A stretch of DNA of 64,000 nt. Origin: Anaspis maculata (lineage: Eukaryota; Arthropoda; Insecta; Coleoptera; Scraptiidae). The translations under genes and the position numbers were made by a program. Of the stretch, positions 12,672-24,128 are shown one piece after another. Each line of letters starts with the position of its first letter. Position 1 is the first letter of the stretch. The notes beneath the pieces were generated by a model. It was not told where the DNA came from, searched no databases, and worked only from the letters and a program-made list of their open reading frames with translations. The stretch is from positions 87,341,277 through 87,405,276 of the forward strand of contig OX421961.1 of assembly GCA_949128115.1 (NCBI GenBank). Direction: 5' to 3'.

Positions 12672-13172
12672 ATGTCGGATAGGGCACGGATTGTTGCCCG
12701 CGCGTTCAAAAATCTTATCAGTAGTAAGCGGTTTTTAATGTCCTCCAGACGTGAAACGTGGTTAATTAGTACCTGTTGCGGTGGAACTCGAAAATGGCAG
12801 AAGCGAATTGAGTGTTATGAAGGTTTTCAATCACTGGATGGCCTCAAGCCTCAACGGATAGAAAATTCTAAAGTCACAATTTCTTGTGTTGTGTGGTCGA
12901 AAGCGAACCGAATCAAGCTTCAGTTCAAACATAGACTTGGATTGTGTTTACAAACAAGCGCATTCTATGAATCCCCTCACGAGGCAACTGAGATTGTAAT
13001 TAAAAGAAATAGTAGTAGCAGTTCTCGCGAGAGTTCCTGTGAAATTGGAACGTTTAAATGCACTTGCAAAGCAGGCCACTCCGGGACATGCAAACATATC
13101 GCAGCTGTGCCTCTTCGATGCAGCCATTTAAAGTTCCTATTTTCAGCGACACTTCCCAGGCTTTTCTCGTAG
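12672..13172 (+). pseudogene. SWIM-type zinc-finger protein fragment
   Basis: A 166-codon open frame ends with FKCTCKAGHSGTCKHIAAV (about residues 127-145), which fits the SWIM zinc-binding pattern CxC...CxH. SWIM domains are DNA- or protein-binding modules found in MULE transposases, in many insect transposon-associated proteins and in some host proteins. Before the motif come a basic region and a serine run (residues 112-118). After it the frame stops within about 22 residues, while similar-looking text continues in other frames to about 13450. That suggests a frameshifted remnant, possibly of a YqaJ-linked or MULE-type protein. The start codon is the first in the frame, with no further support. 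The call rests on the one motif. The parent family is an inference. Confidence 0.5.
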
Positions 13173-13859
13173 TCATATTTTCCACAGTGCCGAGTTTGTT
13201 TGACATCTTGACTACCCAACTTGCGTCTTTCGCTTTCGACGGGAAACGGTGAAAATGTAACTCTTCCTTTTTCCGGTTTCCACAGCGCGACTCGCACTCG
13301 GGAACGCAACAAATTCTCCGCCACTTTTTGTCACTATGACAAAATCACAAATCTTACCACCTTCCATTCTGATGCCACTGTTGCTTGCCAGTCGTCGTAC
13401 ACGTGCCACTCTTATTTAAAAATGCAATGCTTTTGCAACCGACGACACCTAGTATATTCAAGATAATGAAACGTGCGTGGCTCACGTACTTTGTTGGAAA
13501 AAATCAACGCCGCGTTAAGTCAGATGGAATCAATTAAAGTCACCAAACACCACAACGCTCATAAGACCCCACACAAATCTGCGGTTGATCCGTGCACAAA
13601 CGTCGTTTACACGTTGGCCGTCAGATGGCGTATTCGATCTTGAAACTCGCCAATTCAGCCGGACCCAGGCTACGGGTGTCCGAGAAGGACGCGCTCCGGG
13701 CAAACGGCTTCGGGGTGCATGCGGAAGAAAAGCACCACCGAAACATGTGTTTAGTTTTTATGCAAAGACTTTTGAACATTTCAGTCTTCAATGTCGAGTA
13801 GCTATTCATGCGAGCCACATTTAACGCTCTTTTCTGTTATATCAATAAGTTGATTACTG
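13173..13859. other. Degenerate downstream part, no clear gene
   Basis: Overlapping frames of 64-81 codons follow the SWIM fragment and may be its frameshifted continuation. 13580-13800 is GC-richer without an identifiable product. Confidence 0.35.
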
Positions 13860-13861
13860 TA

Positions 13862-14621
13862 CAGGGTATTCACGATAAAATTCATAAAATTCACCCCCCT
13901 CTAGGAGATTCCTCTTCAAGATATTTTGAAAAACTAAAAACTGTTTCCAAAAGATTTTTCCCAGGGATCTTGAATCGATCGTCTAAAATTTTCAATTGGT
14001 ACCGTATACAAGATGTGACATGTTACTTTTTTATTTCAAAATATGCAACACTTTTTATTTTATTATGACATTTGATGAAGCCTTTCTTTCTGATTACAAA
14101 GATATATAACATTTATGATTCATTTGACAAGGAAGCTGTCAAAAAAATAATAAAATAGGTAGTCGAATAAATTAAAAATTAAAAAATACGCGACATTCTG
14201 TATCAGAAACGAATCAGACCATTTATCCATGCAGAGTTGAATTCTGCAGACAAAATGCTGCAAAAATAACTTTTTTTCAAGTGAACTATAGAAACCAAAG
14301 CCATCTTGCCGCGAAACAAAATTATTTGACTACCTATTTTATTATTTTTCCAACAACTGACTTGTCAAAAAAAAATCATAAGTGTCATATATATTTGTAA
14401 TCAGGAAGAAAAGCTCCACCAAACAACGGAATAAAATATAGGGTGTTGTATTTAAAATAAAAAAGATACATATCACACCCTGTATACGATACCAATTAGA
14501 AACTTTTAGAGGATTGATTTAAGGTCCCTGGGAAAAATCGTAAAGAAAAAATTTTTAGTTCTCCGGAATATCTTGAAGGGGAATCTACTGGAGGGGGGTG
14601 AATTTTATCGTGAACACCCTA
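13862..14621. mobile_element. Foldback MITE, 760 bp, TA target
   Basis: Left end TA-CAGGGTATTCACGATAAA; the right end is its inverted complement (ATCGTGAACACCCTA-TA). The arms are about 310 bp (13862-14175 and 14315-14621) with a loop of about 140 bp, so nearly the whole element folds on itself. A TA flanks each end. There is no coding capacity. This matches Tc1/mariner-type non-autonomous elements, an inference from the TA target and end structure. Confidence 0.8.
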
Positions 14622-14746
14622 TACATATAAATATATATTTCGGTGTGTATATTGAATAATAATGATCCGGACTGCGTCTTTATTTCACAGACAGCGAGGA
14701 GACCAAAGCCCACTTTGAAGAGAAGTTTATTTCATCACTCGTTATA

Positions 14747-15637
14747 CAAGGTGTTTCAGCGATGATGATAGCAAAAAATTCAACTGTAGGTAGATCTGGT
14801 CAAAATACGATGAAAATCTATATACTATTTTGCAGAGTTCGGCCTAATGACGAAGATACAGCCTTGAAAATTCACTTTTTTCGGATTTCAACAATTTTTA
14901 ACCTAGGAACGTTTCGACCAAATTAGCTTAAATTCAGCATAAGCTGGTTTGTGGACATTATCTACCAACCTGCCAAATTTTGAAATAATCCAACCAGTAG
15001 CTTAGAAATGATGGGGTCATCTTAAGACAACTTTTCTTCGGATGCTTCTGAATTCATTATTCTCACTGTCATGGAGAAATGTGAATTGTCATGCGCAGCA
15101 AAACTGGCGGGAGTTAGCTGGGGACTCTAGATTTTTAAAATTGTCGACCGCGAGTGCGAGTGAGGACATAACCCAACTTTTTCGTTCAATTTTCACTTCC
15201 AAGTTCCACTCAACTACTTTACTTGTGTAATTTCACTACGTTCATTATTTCACTACGTTCATTATGCCGAAGTACGATACACGGCGAGAGGAACAGCAAA
15301 ATAGCCGAATTGACGTTGATGTTGACGTTGCGCGTCTGAAAATTGACATCGCTGCCAAAGCTGCCAGTGCCAACTTCACGCCACCAAAACAACCAAAGCC
15401 AGTATTGCGCATGACGGTCGGTAGATAGTTTCGACAAACCAGGCTATGGTGAATTCAAGTCGACTTCGTCAAAACGTTCCTGAGTTGAAAAAATTTGATA
15501 TTCGAAAAAAAAGAACTTTGAAGGGCTGTATCTTCGTAATTAGACCCAACTCTGCAAAATAGTACTTAGGTTTTCGTCATATTTTGACGGGATCTACCCA
15601 CAGTTGAATTTTTTGCTATAATCGCTGAAATACCCTG
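14747..15637. mobile_element. Foldback MITE, about 890 bp, with non-repetitive core
   Basis: Left end CAAGGTGTTTCAGCGATGAT, right end the inverted ATCGCTGAAATACCCTG. The arms are about 180 bp (to 14930 and from 15455) and share AAAAAATTCAACTGT. The 520-bp core is not repeated in this window and holds an open frame of 53 codons (15263-15424, forward, start MPKYDTRREEQQ) just after a doubled TTTCACTACGTTCATTAT. The core may be captured sequence. Left flank TA; the right TA is lost. Confidence 0.7.
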
Positions 15638-16386
15638 GGTTCTCGTGTACCTAGAGGTGGATGGTATTTAGATTTTTTCCAAGGTATCAAAGTGCAACTT
15701 GATATTATTACAAACGAAATGCGACAGTGGCCAATTTTCATGTCTGATACCTCTCAAAACAGGCAAACATAAGATAACGACTATTTCCATTTCTATTCGC
15801 TGTTTTGAATCGGCCCGCTATGCACCAATCTCTTGTCGAATTTCCTGTGCCACCCTAGGCTTAACACAAAAAGTATTGACCAATACCTGCAGCAATACTT
15901 CAAATTTAATTAAAAATATCCTGTACCTATACCCAATGGCGCAGTGCGTTATGATCTGATAATTTTTTTTTTATTGGCGGTTAGGTTATACTTCGGAAAA
16001 ACATAGATTAGTGGTCTCCAACTATAGTCCAACTTCGTACTGCTGCTCCAACTTTTAATTAAAATTGATCTCTTTTAATTGCTTTTTCTCTTACGTAAAT
16101 AATAATAGGTGCATGTGTTGCCAAAGGCACTAGTACAATCCAAATTCTATTAAAAACTTCAATTGACAATAAATTATTGTCGGCAAAATTCAAATTGAGC
16201 TTAATTAAACTGCATACAAAGTTTGCATTTACAAGCGAGGGTTTTAGAATTCGTGCGAATTTAATGCAATGGACAGGATAGCACGCCTTTATATCAGAGT
16301 CGAAAGACTTTGGTGTGAATCATAGGTACCTAGTTATACTTTGTATATAATGTTTTTAAAAAAATATGTTTAATTTACTTTATTAA
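15638..16386. other. AT-rich stretch, nothing recognisable
   Basis: No transposon ends, exon signals or coding similarity seen. Confidence 0.4.
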
Positions 16387-16500
16387 CGTTTTTAGAGCAT
16401 TTTCCACCGTCGCGAAAGTTACTGCTATTGCATCCGCTTTGTCCGTTCGTTATTGAAACTTCTCCAAGCTAAGACGTTATATATAGCTCGTTCACTCCTA
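16387..16500 (+). mobile_element. Fragment of repeat family R (terminal part)
   Basis: TTTTTAGAGCATTTTCCACC and GCATCCGCTTTGTCCGTTCG match the end of the R copies at 29239 and 44358 in the same internal order. Only about 110 bp remain. Confidence 0.55.
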
Positions 16501-16903
16501 CCCTGACTCTATAGTCGGCTGTGAGATTTTGTCTCTAAGTTTCCAAATCTGAAATTTGAAAACTCCTTAGAACTTGACAGCTGGTTGCACTGCTGTTTGA
16601 CAACTCAAGTTTGACAATCAGTCCTCAAATTAATTATGGCTCCAATATCCATATAAAATAAGGTAACGGCTACATTTCTTCCCATTCTTCTCTCAAGTCT
16701 TCTCAGATCTGGAGGTGAAACATCCGCCAGCACAGCTAACCCACCCATAATTTCAATAACCTATTTTTCGGGACTCAAGCCAGACGCACACTTGAGAGTT
16801 GGACGTCAAGTCTACAATGGTAAACTGTAAAATTTGTCCAGCCGACTAGAATGAAGGTAGGAGAGAACCTACTATATCAGCGTTCTAAATCCTTTCGCTA
16901 ATA
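16501..16903. other. Unique stretch between repeats
   Basis: Nothing recognisable. Confidence 0.35.
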
Positions 16904-17621
16904 AAGGGTGTCTCAAAAGTAACTCCCCCTTTTTCTTTTTAAATAACTTTTGAAATAAAACAAATATTCTCGGTTTGTCTAATGAAAAAGTCATATTGAA
17001 CTTTTATATTTTTCTTGAAACAAAATATAGCCCAAGTAGCCATCGCGCAGCCTTTGGCAGACCTCCGCACGTCGAGCTGCATGTTGCATGACGCTTTCAC
17101 ACAAATCCGGCCTGTATCAAGAATAGCAGCACGCGTATGTTGTCCTAAAGGTGCTGAATTGTTTGAGGATCATCGAGGTGAAGCTTAAACTTGAGGTAAC
17201 TCCAAAATAAATAGCCTAAAGGGGTAAATCACGAGGTTTTTTTGCCCAGTCATTATCGCTGTTTCTCGAAATTAAACGGCTCGGAAATATTGTTTCCAAT
17301 AAATTCCTTGTTTCACAAAATGTATGGGGGAGGAGCCCCGTCCTGTTGAAACCACATATTTTTCAATCGATCTTCAATAACTTTTGACGTGATTTTTGAC
17401 CAAGCTTTGCGTTTGGAAAAAACGTTGCACGCAGTCACTATTATTGATTTTTTGTTTTGAAAATATGGTTTAAACATATCAGTATGTTGTGGTCCTTTGT
17501 ACCTCTGCATGATAAATATGTCAAGTCTTAACTTGAGATTAAGCCAACAACTGGTTTTCAAAACCAAAAATTGGAGAAATGGTGAGCACATAAAATAGAG
17601 GCGTTACTTTTGAGACACCTT
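16904..17621 (-). mobile_element. Tc/mariner-like element relic, 718 bp, with transposase remnant
   Basis: The termini AAGGGTGTCTCAAAAGTAAC (left) and the inverted GTTACTTTTGAGACACCTT (right) are flanked by TA. The minus strand holds the C-terminal half of a DDE transposase (separate entry). The element is shorter than an autonomous copy would be (the N-terminal part is missing), which makes it an internally deleted derivative. Confidence 0.8.
16925..17591 (-). pseudogene. DDE transposase C-terminal remnant
   Basis: Read on the minus strand. An open frame (17313-17591) ends near NMWFQQDGAPPP, the well-known block around the second catalytic aspartate of Tc1/mariner-like transposases of insects. 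Past stops and frame changes, FTPLGYLFWSYLK (about 17200-17240) matches the block usually written as DLTP-D-FLW, here with glycine where the last acidic position is expected. LDDPQTIQHL follows, matching the usual tail. Several in-frame stops make it inactive. The N-terminal HTH domain is not present in this element; a similar HTH relic is in the neighbouring foldback at 17659-18253. Confidence 0.75.
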
Positions 17622-17658
17622 TACATAGCTACCACCTCCAAACCTAGACTAAACTATA

Positions 17659-18253
17659 CGGGTGCGGCGCCGGCGCGGCAGGCTGACGGTTTTCAAAATC
17701 ACTACAACTTTGGGTGTAGATACAGATTTTCAAAGTTAGTGATGCATTCAAATCTCGGAAGTTTTGAATTTATGATTTGTCATTGATTATGAAGACGTGG
17801 TCACATCAAGAGTGGATTAGTGATTTGTATCGCGGAATTCATTTTGAACTGGATGAAATTTTTTTGGGCCATCAACGGCAACAAAGGAGGCGCCGGTACC
17901 CCATGGTTATGGAGGCCAAGTGAAATTTCTTCACCCAATTCAGAATGAATTCCGCAACAGCACCCGGCCCCTGGGATGCGCTGGGATGCTTATCACCAAT
18001 TACGTTTCGAAATTCTCGATGAGCCGCGTACAACTGAAAACCTTTGCAAATATGCTTGCAAAGTACAAATTCGCTCATGACGCGACCACGTGTCCGTTTT
18101 CAGCGCAATGAAGAGTATATATTAGCGTAATGACAAGTATATCATGAAACCAAAGCTTTCGAGATTTGAATGCATCATTACTTTTGAAAATCGGTACCTC
18201 CACGCAAAAGTTATAGCGAATTAAAAACCGTCAGCCTGCCACGTCGCACCCTG
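17659..18253. mobile_element. Foldback element, 595 bp, TA target
   Basis: Left end CGGGTGCGGCGCCGGCGCGG, right end the inverted CGTCGCACCCTG, both next to TA. The arms are about 130 bp and share GGCAGGCTGACGGTTTT and ATGCATTCAAATCTCG in inverse. The centre carries a piece of transposase coding sequence on the minus strand. Confidence 0.75.
17820..18105 (-). pseudogene. Transposase HTH-domain remnant (low confidence)
   Basis: A 68-codon minus-strand frame (17872-18078) contains HREFRNVIGDKHPSA followed by AEFILNWVKKFHLAS. This arrangement (an arginine-rich turn, a serine-rich linker, then ILxWVKKF) resembles the N-terminal helix-turn-helix of insect transposases that carry the QDGA-type DDE domain. 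It is incomplete, and after it the frame continues without recognisable linker or catalytic domain. Alternative: coincidental ORF inside a MITE. Confidence 0.4.
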
Positions 18254-20973
18254 TAAATTAGATTTTCATAACACGATTTTTTAATTTGCTGATGTAAGAT
18301 GTAACCGCACGATAACCGCACAAAAAAAAAACTGATTTCTTTCTCGTACTTATAGTGAAAGAATATCCCGTGATTCCCATGTCATTTATCCTTTAGTGCC
18401 GAGGTGACAGAGTTAATGGACTCAGTCGGTTGATCGGGTACAGAACAGAGCGGCAGCCACACCCACGAAAGTGCAAGCTGTCAAATCAAACTTTCTCTAT
18501 TTTTCCTCGTCAAGTATTTGCAAACTATTTAATCAAAAGTAAACCAGAATAGGCAGGTAGGGATCGCTCTGGAGTCTGGACCATACGAGAGGGTTCTCTG
18601 TAAGAAGAACGGGGAGGCGAGAAACTCGCTACTAACTGTTAATTCGGTAAAAGCTTTCCTATAGCAGCTAAATGCGACTGTGGAATAGCGTTTGCGTTAG
18701 AAAAACGACACACTTTATCCACCCTAACCTCTCTAAACAGGACACAAAAAACTCCTTACACAAACGAGATATTCGGGATAGTCGAAAACCGTTCAGACAG
18801 TTTTATACTATAACTGGATAAGTGGGTATAGCATAACTGAGAACGCACATGATAATATATGAGATGGAATATTCTGCGACGTGCCTTGTCTTATTGGGTT
18901 GGTAAATATGTTTTCTGTGATCATATCAAGGGCTCGAGAACTGAGCTGCTGCTGCCGTTTCTTCTACCCAATGAAGGGAATAATTTAATATGTATTCTGT
19001 TATCTCGGTATATACAGTATAAGTGCACTTCATTCACCAGTATATATTTGGGAAACTTTCCCTCGGCAAATGTTAAATCATCCGGAAGGCTGTATGACCC
19101 AGGCAAACATACCAAAATATACAATTATACGCACAATATTGAAAATCGGAATGACTTGTTTCGGAAATTTGTTCAACGTTCCGAAATTTTAGCACCCCAC
19201 ACGCTTCGCTTTCTTCTTTTGAACAAGATGTTTTTTCACAATCATCTAGAGAATTGATAGTCGATGACTAAGTGGACCGTAACGTTACATGATTGTAATT
19301 CAACGGCATCATGTGTGATAATTGAAACGCCATGGATATTAAGTTGATTGAACACACGTCCACCCTACTTCAATAATGCTATTAAATTTAAATTACACCA
19401 ATTTCCATTACACAGAACACTTGACCGGTAAATAACATGTAAAATGACGATTTGGTAAACATAATGATCCAGCCAGAATCAAACCCAACAAACTGGATGA
19501 TAATTTCGGATGTACGCAGATACACCTACAAAATATATTCCCAAACAAAGCCAAACATTTTAACTGTTTAAATCCATTAGTACATTACCGCCGTGCAGCG
19601 CCCGAAACATTAATTTAGGCAGGTACAAACTTTTCAATTATGAAAGTAATCATCCCGCATACGCAACAATTTCATTCGAACCGAAAATTCACATACAGGG
19701 TGATCATTTGAAAATGATCGGTTTTAATAACTTCCGAATCAAAATAAATATAATTTTTCTCATCTCCATCCACTATCCAGAACGATCACTCCTGTTTCCT
19801 TTAATTGACACACAGAGAATTTGGGAAGGGGTTCAGGAATTGTTGCGGGGGCCAATATTTTTCTCAGAAATGGCATCCAGTTTTTTTCAATTTGATGTGT
19901 ATTACAAAATGAAGGCAAGGTGTTGACACTTAAAATTTCAAGTTTGGACTGGGTGGGGGCGAGAAGGTTGAAAAGTTCACCACAGAAACTAGGTAGGTAG
20001 GTGACTATGCAAATCTAATACGGACAACAGGGTATAGGTATATGCTCCCTTAATAATCGCAAAAAACGAAGAAGTTTAATACCGTAGAATCTGATTAAAA
20101 AAAAATCTCGTTCCAGATCCCACATGATTGTGAAGTGATGATGGTATGCATAATAAATAATATTATGTTTCTAGTACAGGTGCGACGGCTGTTGCATTTT
20201 CTTTTTCAGTGTTGGCACAACAACGAGAACCTGCCGCAATCTCTTTATAGAAAAGGGAAGCAAACAGTGTTGCCAAATACATGTAAGTGAATTGCGGGAA
20301 ATCTGATCATATACCAAGGAACGGAATATAGAGCTTGATCGACGGAGCTTCCCGGCCCATACTTCCGCTGCTCTTTATATCAAACTTCACTCCCGGTTCA
20401 ACGTAGACTCGAGCAGAAAGATTTGGATTTCAAATCGGTTGGATGAAATGCAAGTAAGTAAGTAATATTGGATGTTAATATTTTGTTTTGGTTTCCTTGC
20501 TTCATCATGCACTTTTGAATCTACCTTTGTCTTGAATTGTCTTGAAAATCGCTAATCCACAAAAAAAAGGAATTTTCTTCGAATAAGAAGCCACTCGTGA
20601 TAAAAATTTCTGTTCTAACCTGGTTTTCGTGAGTTAGGTACACCTGCAAAAACAGTGGGTGTTTAATTATGTATTCATGTTGGCCCGTATAAGAGATACA
20701 TATTAATTGAATTTCAATGGATTTCGAAAAACATGCATCAATACGAACCAAACACGGTCGGCATACATATTATATTTTCCAAGCAATTACACAATTACGA
20801 TTTTACCATCGAATACCCACCTCCTAGTGTGGTGCTAATTTGCGAGAATGAATGATAAAAACGACACGACCGCAGTTTTTCATCACACAGAAAGGTAGGT
20901 TGTGCATACGTGATGATAAAAAATTTATTGTATAGAGAACGTAATTTAGTGGCAGGTGAACGTGTCACCCTTA
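18254..20973. other. Mostly unique DNA with one solitary MITE end
   Basis: An ATACAGGGTGATCATTTGAA end stands at 19693-19712 without a partner, so it is a solo or truncated element. A 132-codon open frame at 18859-19257 has no family resemblance and is not called a gene. The rest shows nothing recognisable. Confidence 0.4.
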
Positions 20974-23900
20974 TAGCCCAGTCATCCTAGCATTCGAGGT
21001 CGGAATCTCTCCCATAAAGCTGGATTTTTGCATACATGTCCAGAAAACAGCTCTCTTTCTATTAGTGATAAAAAAAAATTCTGAGACCCGGAGCGTTTTT
21101 CGCCATTTTGAAAAAACTGTCAATTTTTTCAGTTTTTCTTGAATAACTCTGTAAATATTCAACTTATTGGCATGGAAGTTTTTGCAGTGATTAGAGCTTG
21201 GAATTCTCCATCCAATGCTGCCAAAAATATTTTTTTAGGATCCATGGTTTGTCAGAAATGTCAAATGAGTTAAGCGACTTTATTCACTTTCATCATTCCA
21301 TTTGACCAATTGAAAAAAAATATATCGAGCTTTCAACAGATCTGCACTCTTTTGCATTCGAGTATACATAAAAGAGGCTTCCAAAAAATATTCATATATC
21401 GGTCGGTCTACAGGTCTAACGGTCAGTCTGGTGGTCGGTCTGTTGAATTTTGTGCCCAGATTTATTCCGAAGCCGTTGAACCAATCCCGACCAAATTTGG
21501 TAGATTCATAAGTGACAAGTTTTGAACGACAAAATCCAATTGTCATCCTGATCTGTCATTTGGAAATGTCACTACAAAAAAATGACAGAAAGTCCATCTC
21601 ACCGAATGCAACTTGTGATACATCATTTTAAAGCCCTCAAAAAAATGCATACAAAATAGCCAATGAAAACCTCCAATGTTGCGTCTGTCAAAAAATCACC
21701 AGCTGTCAAACTTTAAATTTCAACTTTTCGTAACTCTTGAAATACGGAACGGAATTGAACCAAATTTTGTTCCCAGCAATTTAGTTCCTAGCAATTTGTT
21801 CACAGTAATTTGATGGATCATGAAATGTACCGGCAGCAGACTGGGATGCAACCTGAAAAAAAAATTTGCCTAGTCATCCGAGCCTGTAGTGTACCTACCT
21901 GAAATAGTCAAAAAATCATCTCTTGCTCGAAGGAAGTAGTTTTCAAACGGTTTTCTTTCTATATGGTTAGCTCTTCCCCACCTCTTCAACATGGTAGAAG
22001 CAGACATCCCTGTGACGTGTACTACTTAGTATACAGGGTGAAGATTGAAAAATGAATATTTAAAAATGTTTATTCCGTTGAAATAATTCTCGAAAAAAAC
22101 AGGCTTTCATTATTTAGCAACTTTATAGTCTCCTGTTGAACATGTGAAAAATGTACCACTCCATAGTACGTCCATCCAGTGGAGATAGCATCTCCACTAC
22201 GTACAGGATGCAATCGATTTTTTCCAATATTTTTTATCTTAATCGAATAAATCAAGACCAAAACCATTTCCAGCTCTGTTACAAGCCATTAGTTTCTCAT
22301 TCAAGATACAAAAATGTCAGATTTCTCAAACTGCAAAAACACAACGTACAGGGTGAAACGAAAAATTAATTTCACATTCACCCTGTACGAAGAATACCAG
22401 CGGCTATTAGAGGGGTACATTTTTCACATGTTTGATAGGAGACCATGAAGTATAGCTATATACTAAGTATAAGTAAGTATATATCTACTTATACTAAAAA
22501 TATAAGACTGGAAGCTTCATCAGTAAATATGGGAACGTATAAGAAGTACGGCTGAGGATCGACTTCACAATCTGGCTCATTTCTGGCGTAGAAACGGCTT
22601 CCAGATAGAGAAAGGCCTTTTCTGCAGTTTTTTGACCGCAAATAATAACCATGAAAAGTTCATATCCAAGGTGACATGCAGAAGCAAAAATAAATCATTC
22701 AGAACAACCGCCCTGATAGCAAGCGACTTCAACTATTGATGGTGGTTTGATATTTATTATTGATTAACCCTGTATGTTGTGTTTTTGCAGTTTGAGGAAT
22801 CTGACATTTTTGTATCTTGAATAAGAGATTATAGGCTTGTAACAGGGCTGGAAATGGTTTTTGTCTTGATTTATTCGATAAAGATAGAAATATTGGAAAA
22901 AATCGATTGCACCCTGTACGTAGAATACCAGCGGCTATGGAGTGCTACATTTTTCACATGTTCAGCAGGAGACTATAAAGTTGCTTAATGATGGAAAACT
23001 GTTTTTCTCGAGGATTATTTCAACAGAAAAAACTTTTTCAAATATTCATTTTTCAATGTTTACCCTGTATACTAAATACTACACGTCACAGGGATGTCTG
23101 CTTTTACCATGTTGAAGAGGTGGGGAAGAGCGAACCATATAGCAAAAAAACCGTTTGAGAACTACTTTCTTCAAGCAAGGGATGATTTTTTGACTATTTC
23201 AAGTAGGTACACTACAGGCTCGGATGACTAGGCAATTTTTTTTTTCCAAGTTGCATCCCTGTCTGCTGCTGGTACATTTCATGATCCATCAAATTATTGC
23301 GAGGTACTCTTGTTGGGAACAAAATTTGGTTAAATTCCGTTCCGTACTTCAAGAGTTATGAAAAGTTAAAATTCAAAGTTTGACAGCTTGTGATTTTTTG
23401 ACAGACGCAACATTGAAGGTTCTCACTGACCATTTTGTATGCATTTCTTTGAGGGCTTAAAAATGATGTATCACAAGTTGCATTTGGTGAGATAGACATT
23501 CTGTCATTCTTTTGTAGTGACACTCATGAGTGACAGATCAAGATGACATTTGGATTTTGTCGTTGAAACCTTGTCACTTATGAATCTACCAAATTTGGTC
23601 GGGATTGACTCAACGGCTTGGGAATATATCTGGGCACAAAATTCAACAGACCGACCACCAGACTGACCGTTAGACCTGCAGACCGACCGACATATGAATA
23701 TATTTTGGAAGCCTTTTTTATGTATACTCAAATGCAAAAGAGGGCAGATCTCTTGGAAGTCCGATAATTTTTTTTCCAATTGGTCAAATGAAATGATGAA
23801 AGTGAATGAAGTCGCTTAACTCATTTGACATTTCTCAGAAACCATAGAATCTAGAAAAATGTTTTTGGCAACATTGGTTGCAGAAGCTCAAGCTCTAATC

Positions 23901-24125
23901 ACTGCAAAAACTTTTATGTCAATAAATTGAATACATACAGAGTTATTCAAGAAAAACTGAAAAAATTGACAGACTTTTCAAAATGGCGGAAAACGCTCCG
24001 GGTCTCAGAAATGTTTTTCATCACTAATAGAAAGAGGGCTGTTTTCTGGACATGTATGCAAAAATCCAGCTTTATGGGAGAGATTCCGACCTCAAGCCCT
24101 GAAATGAGCTAGGATGACTGGGCTA
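20974..24125. mobile_element. Concentric foldback element, 3.15 kb, arms about 1.36 kb
   Basis: Left end TAGCCCAGTCATCCTAGC, right end the exact inverse GCTAGGATGACTGGGCTA; TTA lies outside each end (20971-20973, 24126-24128), which could be a 3-bp duplication or a TA target with coincidence. The left arm 20974 to about 22355 is matched by about 22769-24125 in reverse complement, with moderate divergence. Inside the arms are further mirrored terminal motifs at about 21868/23232, 22034/23067 and 22204/22916, and a 45-bp near-palindrome at 22345-22389. The same frame therefore appears mirrored on both strands (20971-21162 minus, 23927-24112 plus, sharing KWRKTLRVSE). No transposase is seen. The TTA flank would fit PIF/Harbinger, the inner TA-CAGGGTG ends Tc/mariner. 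Confidence 0.85.
22034..23067. mobile_element. Inner CAGGGTG-ended foldback within the 3.15-kb element
   Basis: It starts TA-CAGGGTGAAGATTGAAAA and ends TTTTTCAATGTTTACCCTG-TA. It could be a foldback inserted near the centre of the outer one. A third pair, TA-CAGGATGCAATCGATTTT (22204) and AATCGATTGCACCCTG-TA (to 22916), lies inside it. An additional partial copy of one arm block (CAGCGGCTAT...TTTTTCACATGT) at 22388-22450 breaks the symmetry in the loop. Confidence 0.7.
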
Positions 24126-24128
24126 TTA

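Noticed and set aside
18859..19257. 132-codon forward open frame
   Set aside because: No recognisable motif, no splice context and compositionally like its AT-rich surroundings.
20971..24112. Mirrored open frames (63 and 61 codons) with KWRKTLRVSE
   Set aside because: They are the two arms of one foldback read on opposite strands; repeat-derived rather than conserved coding sequence.
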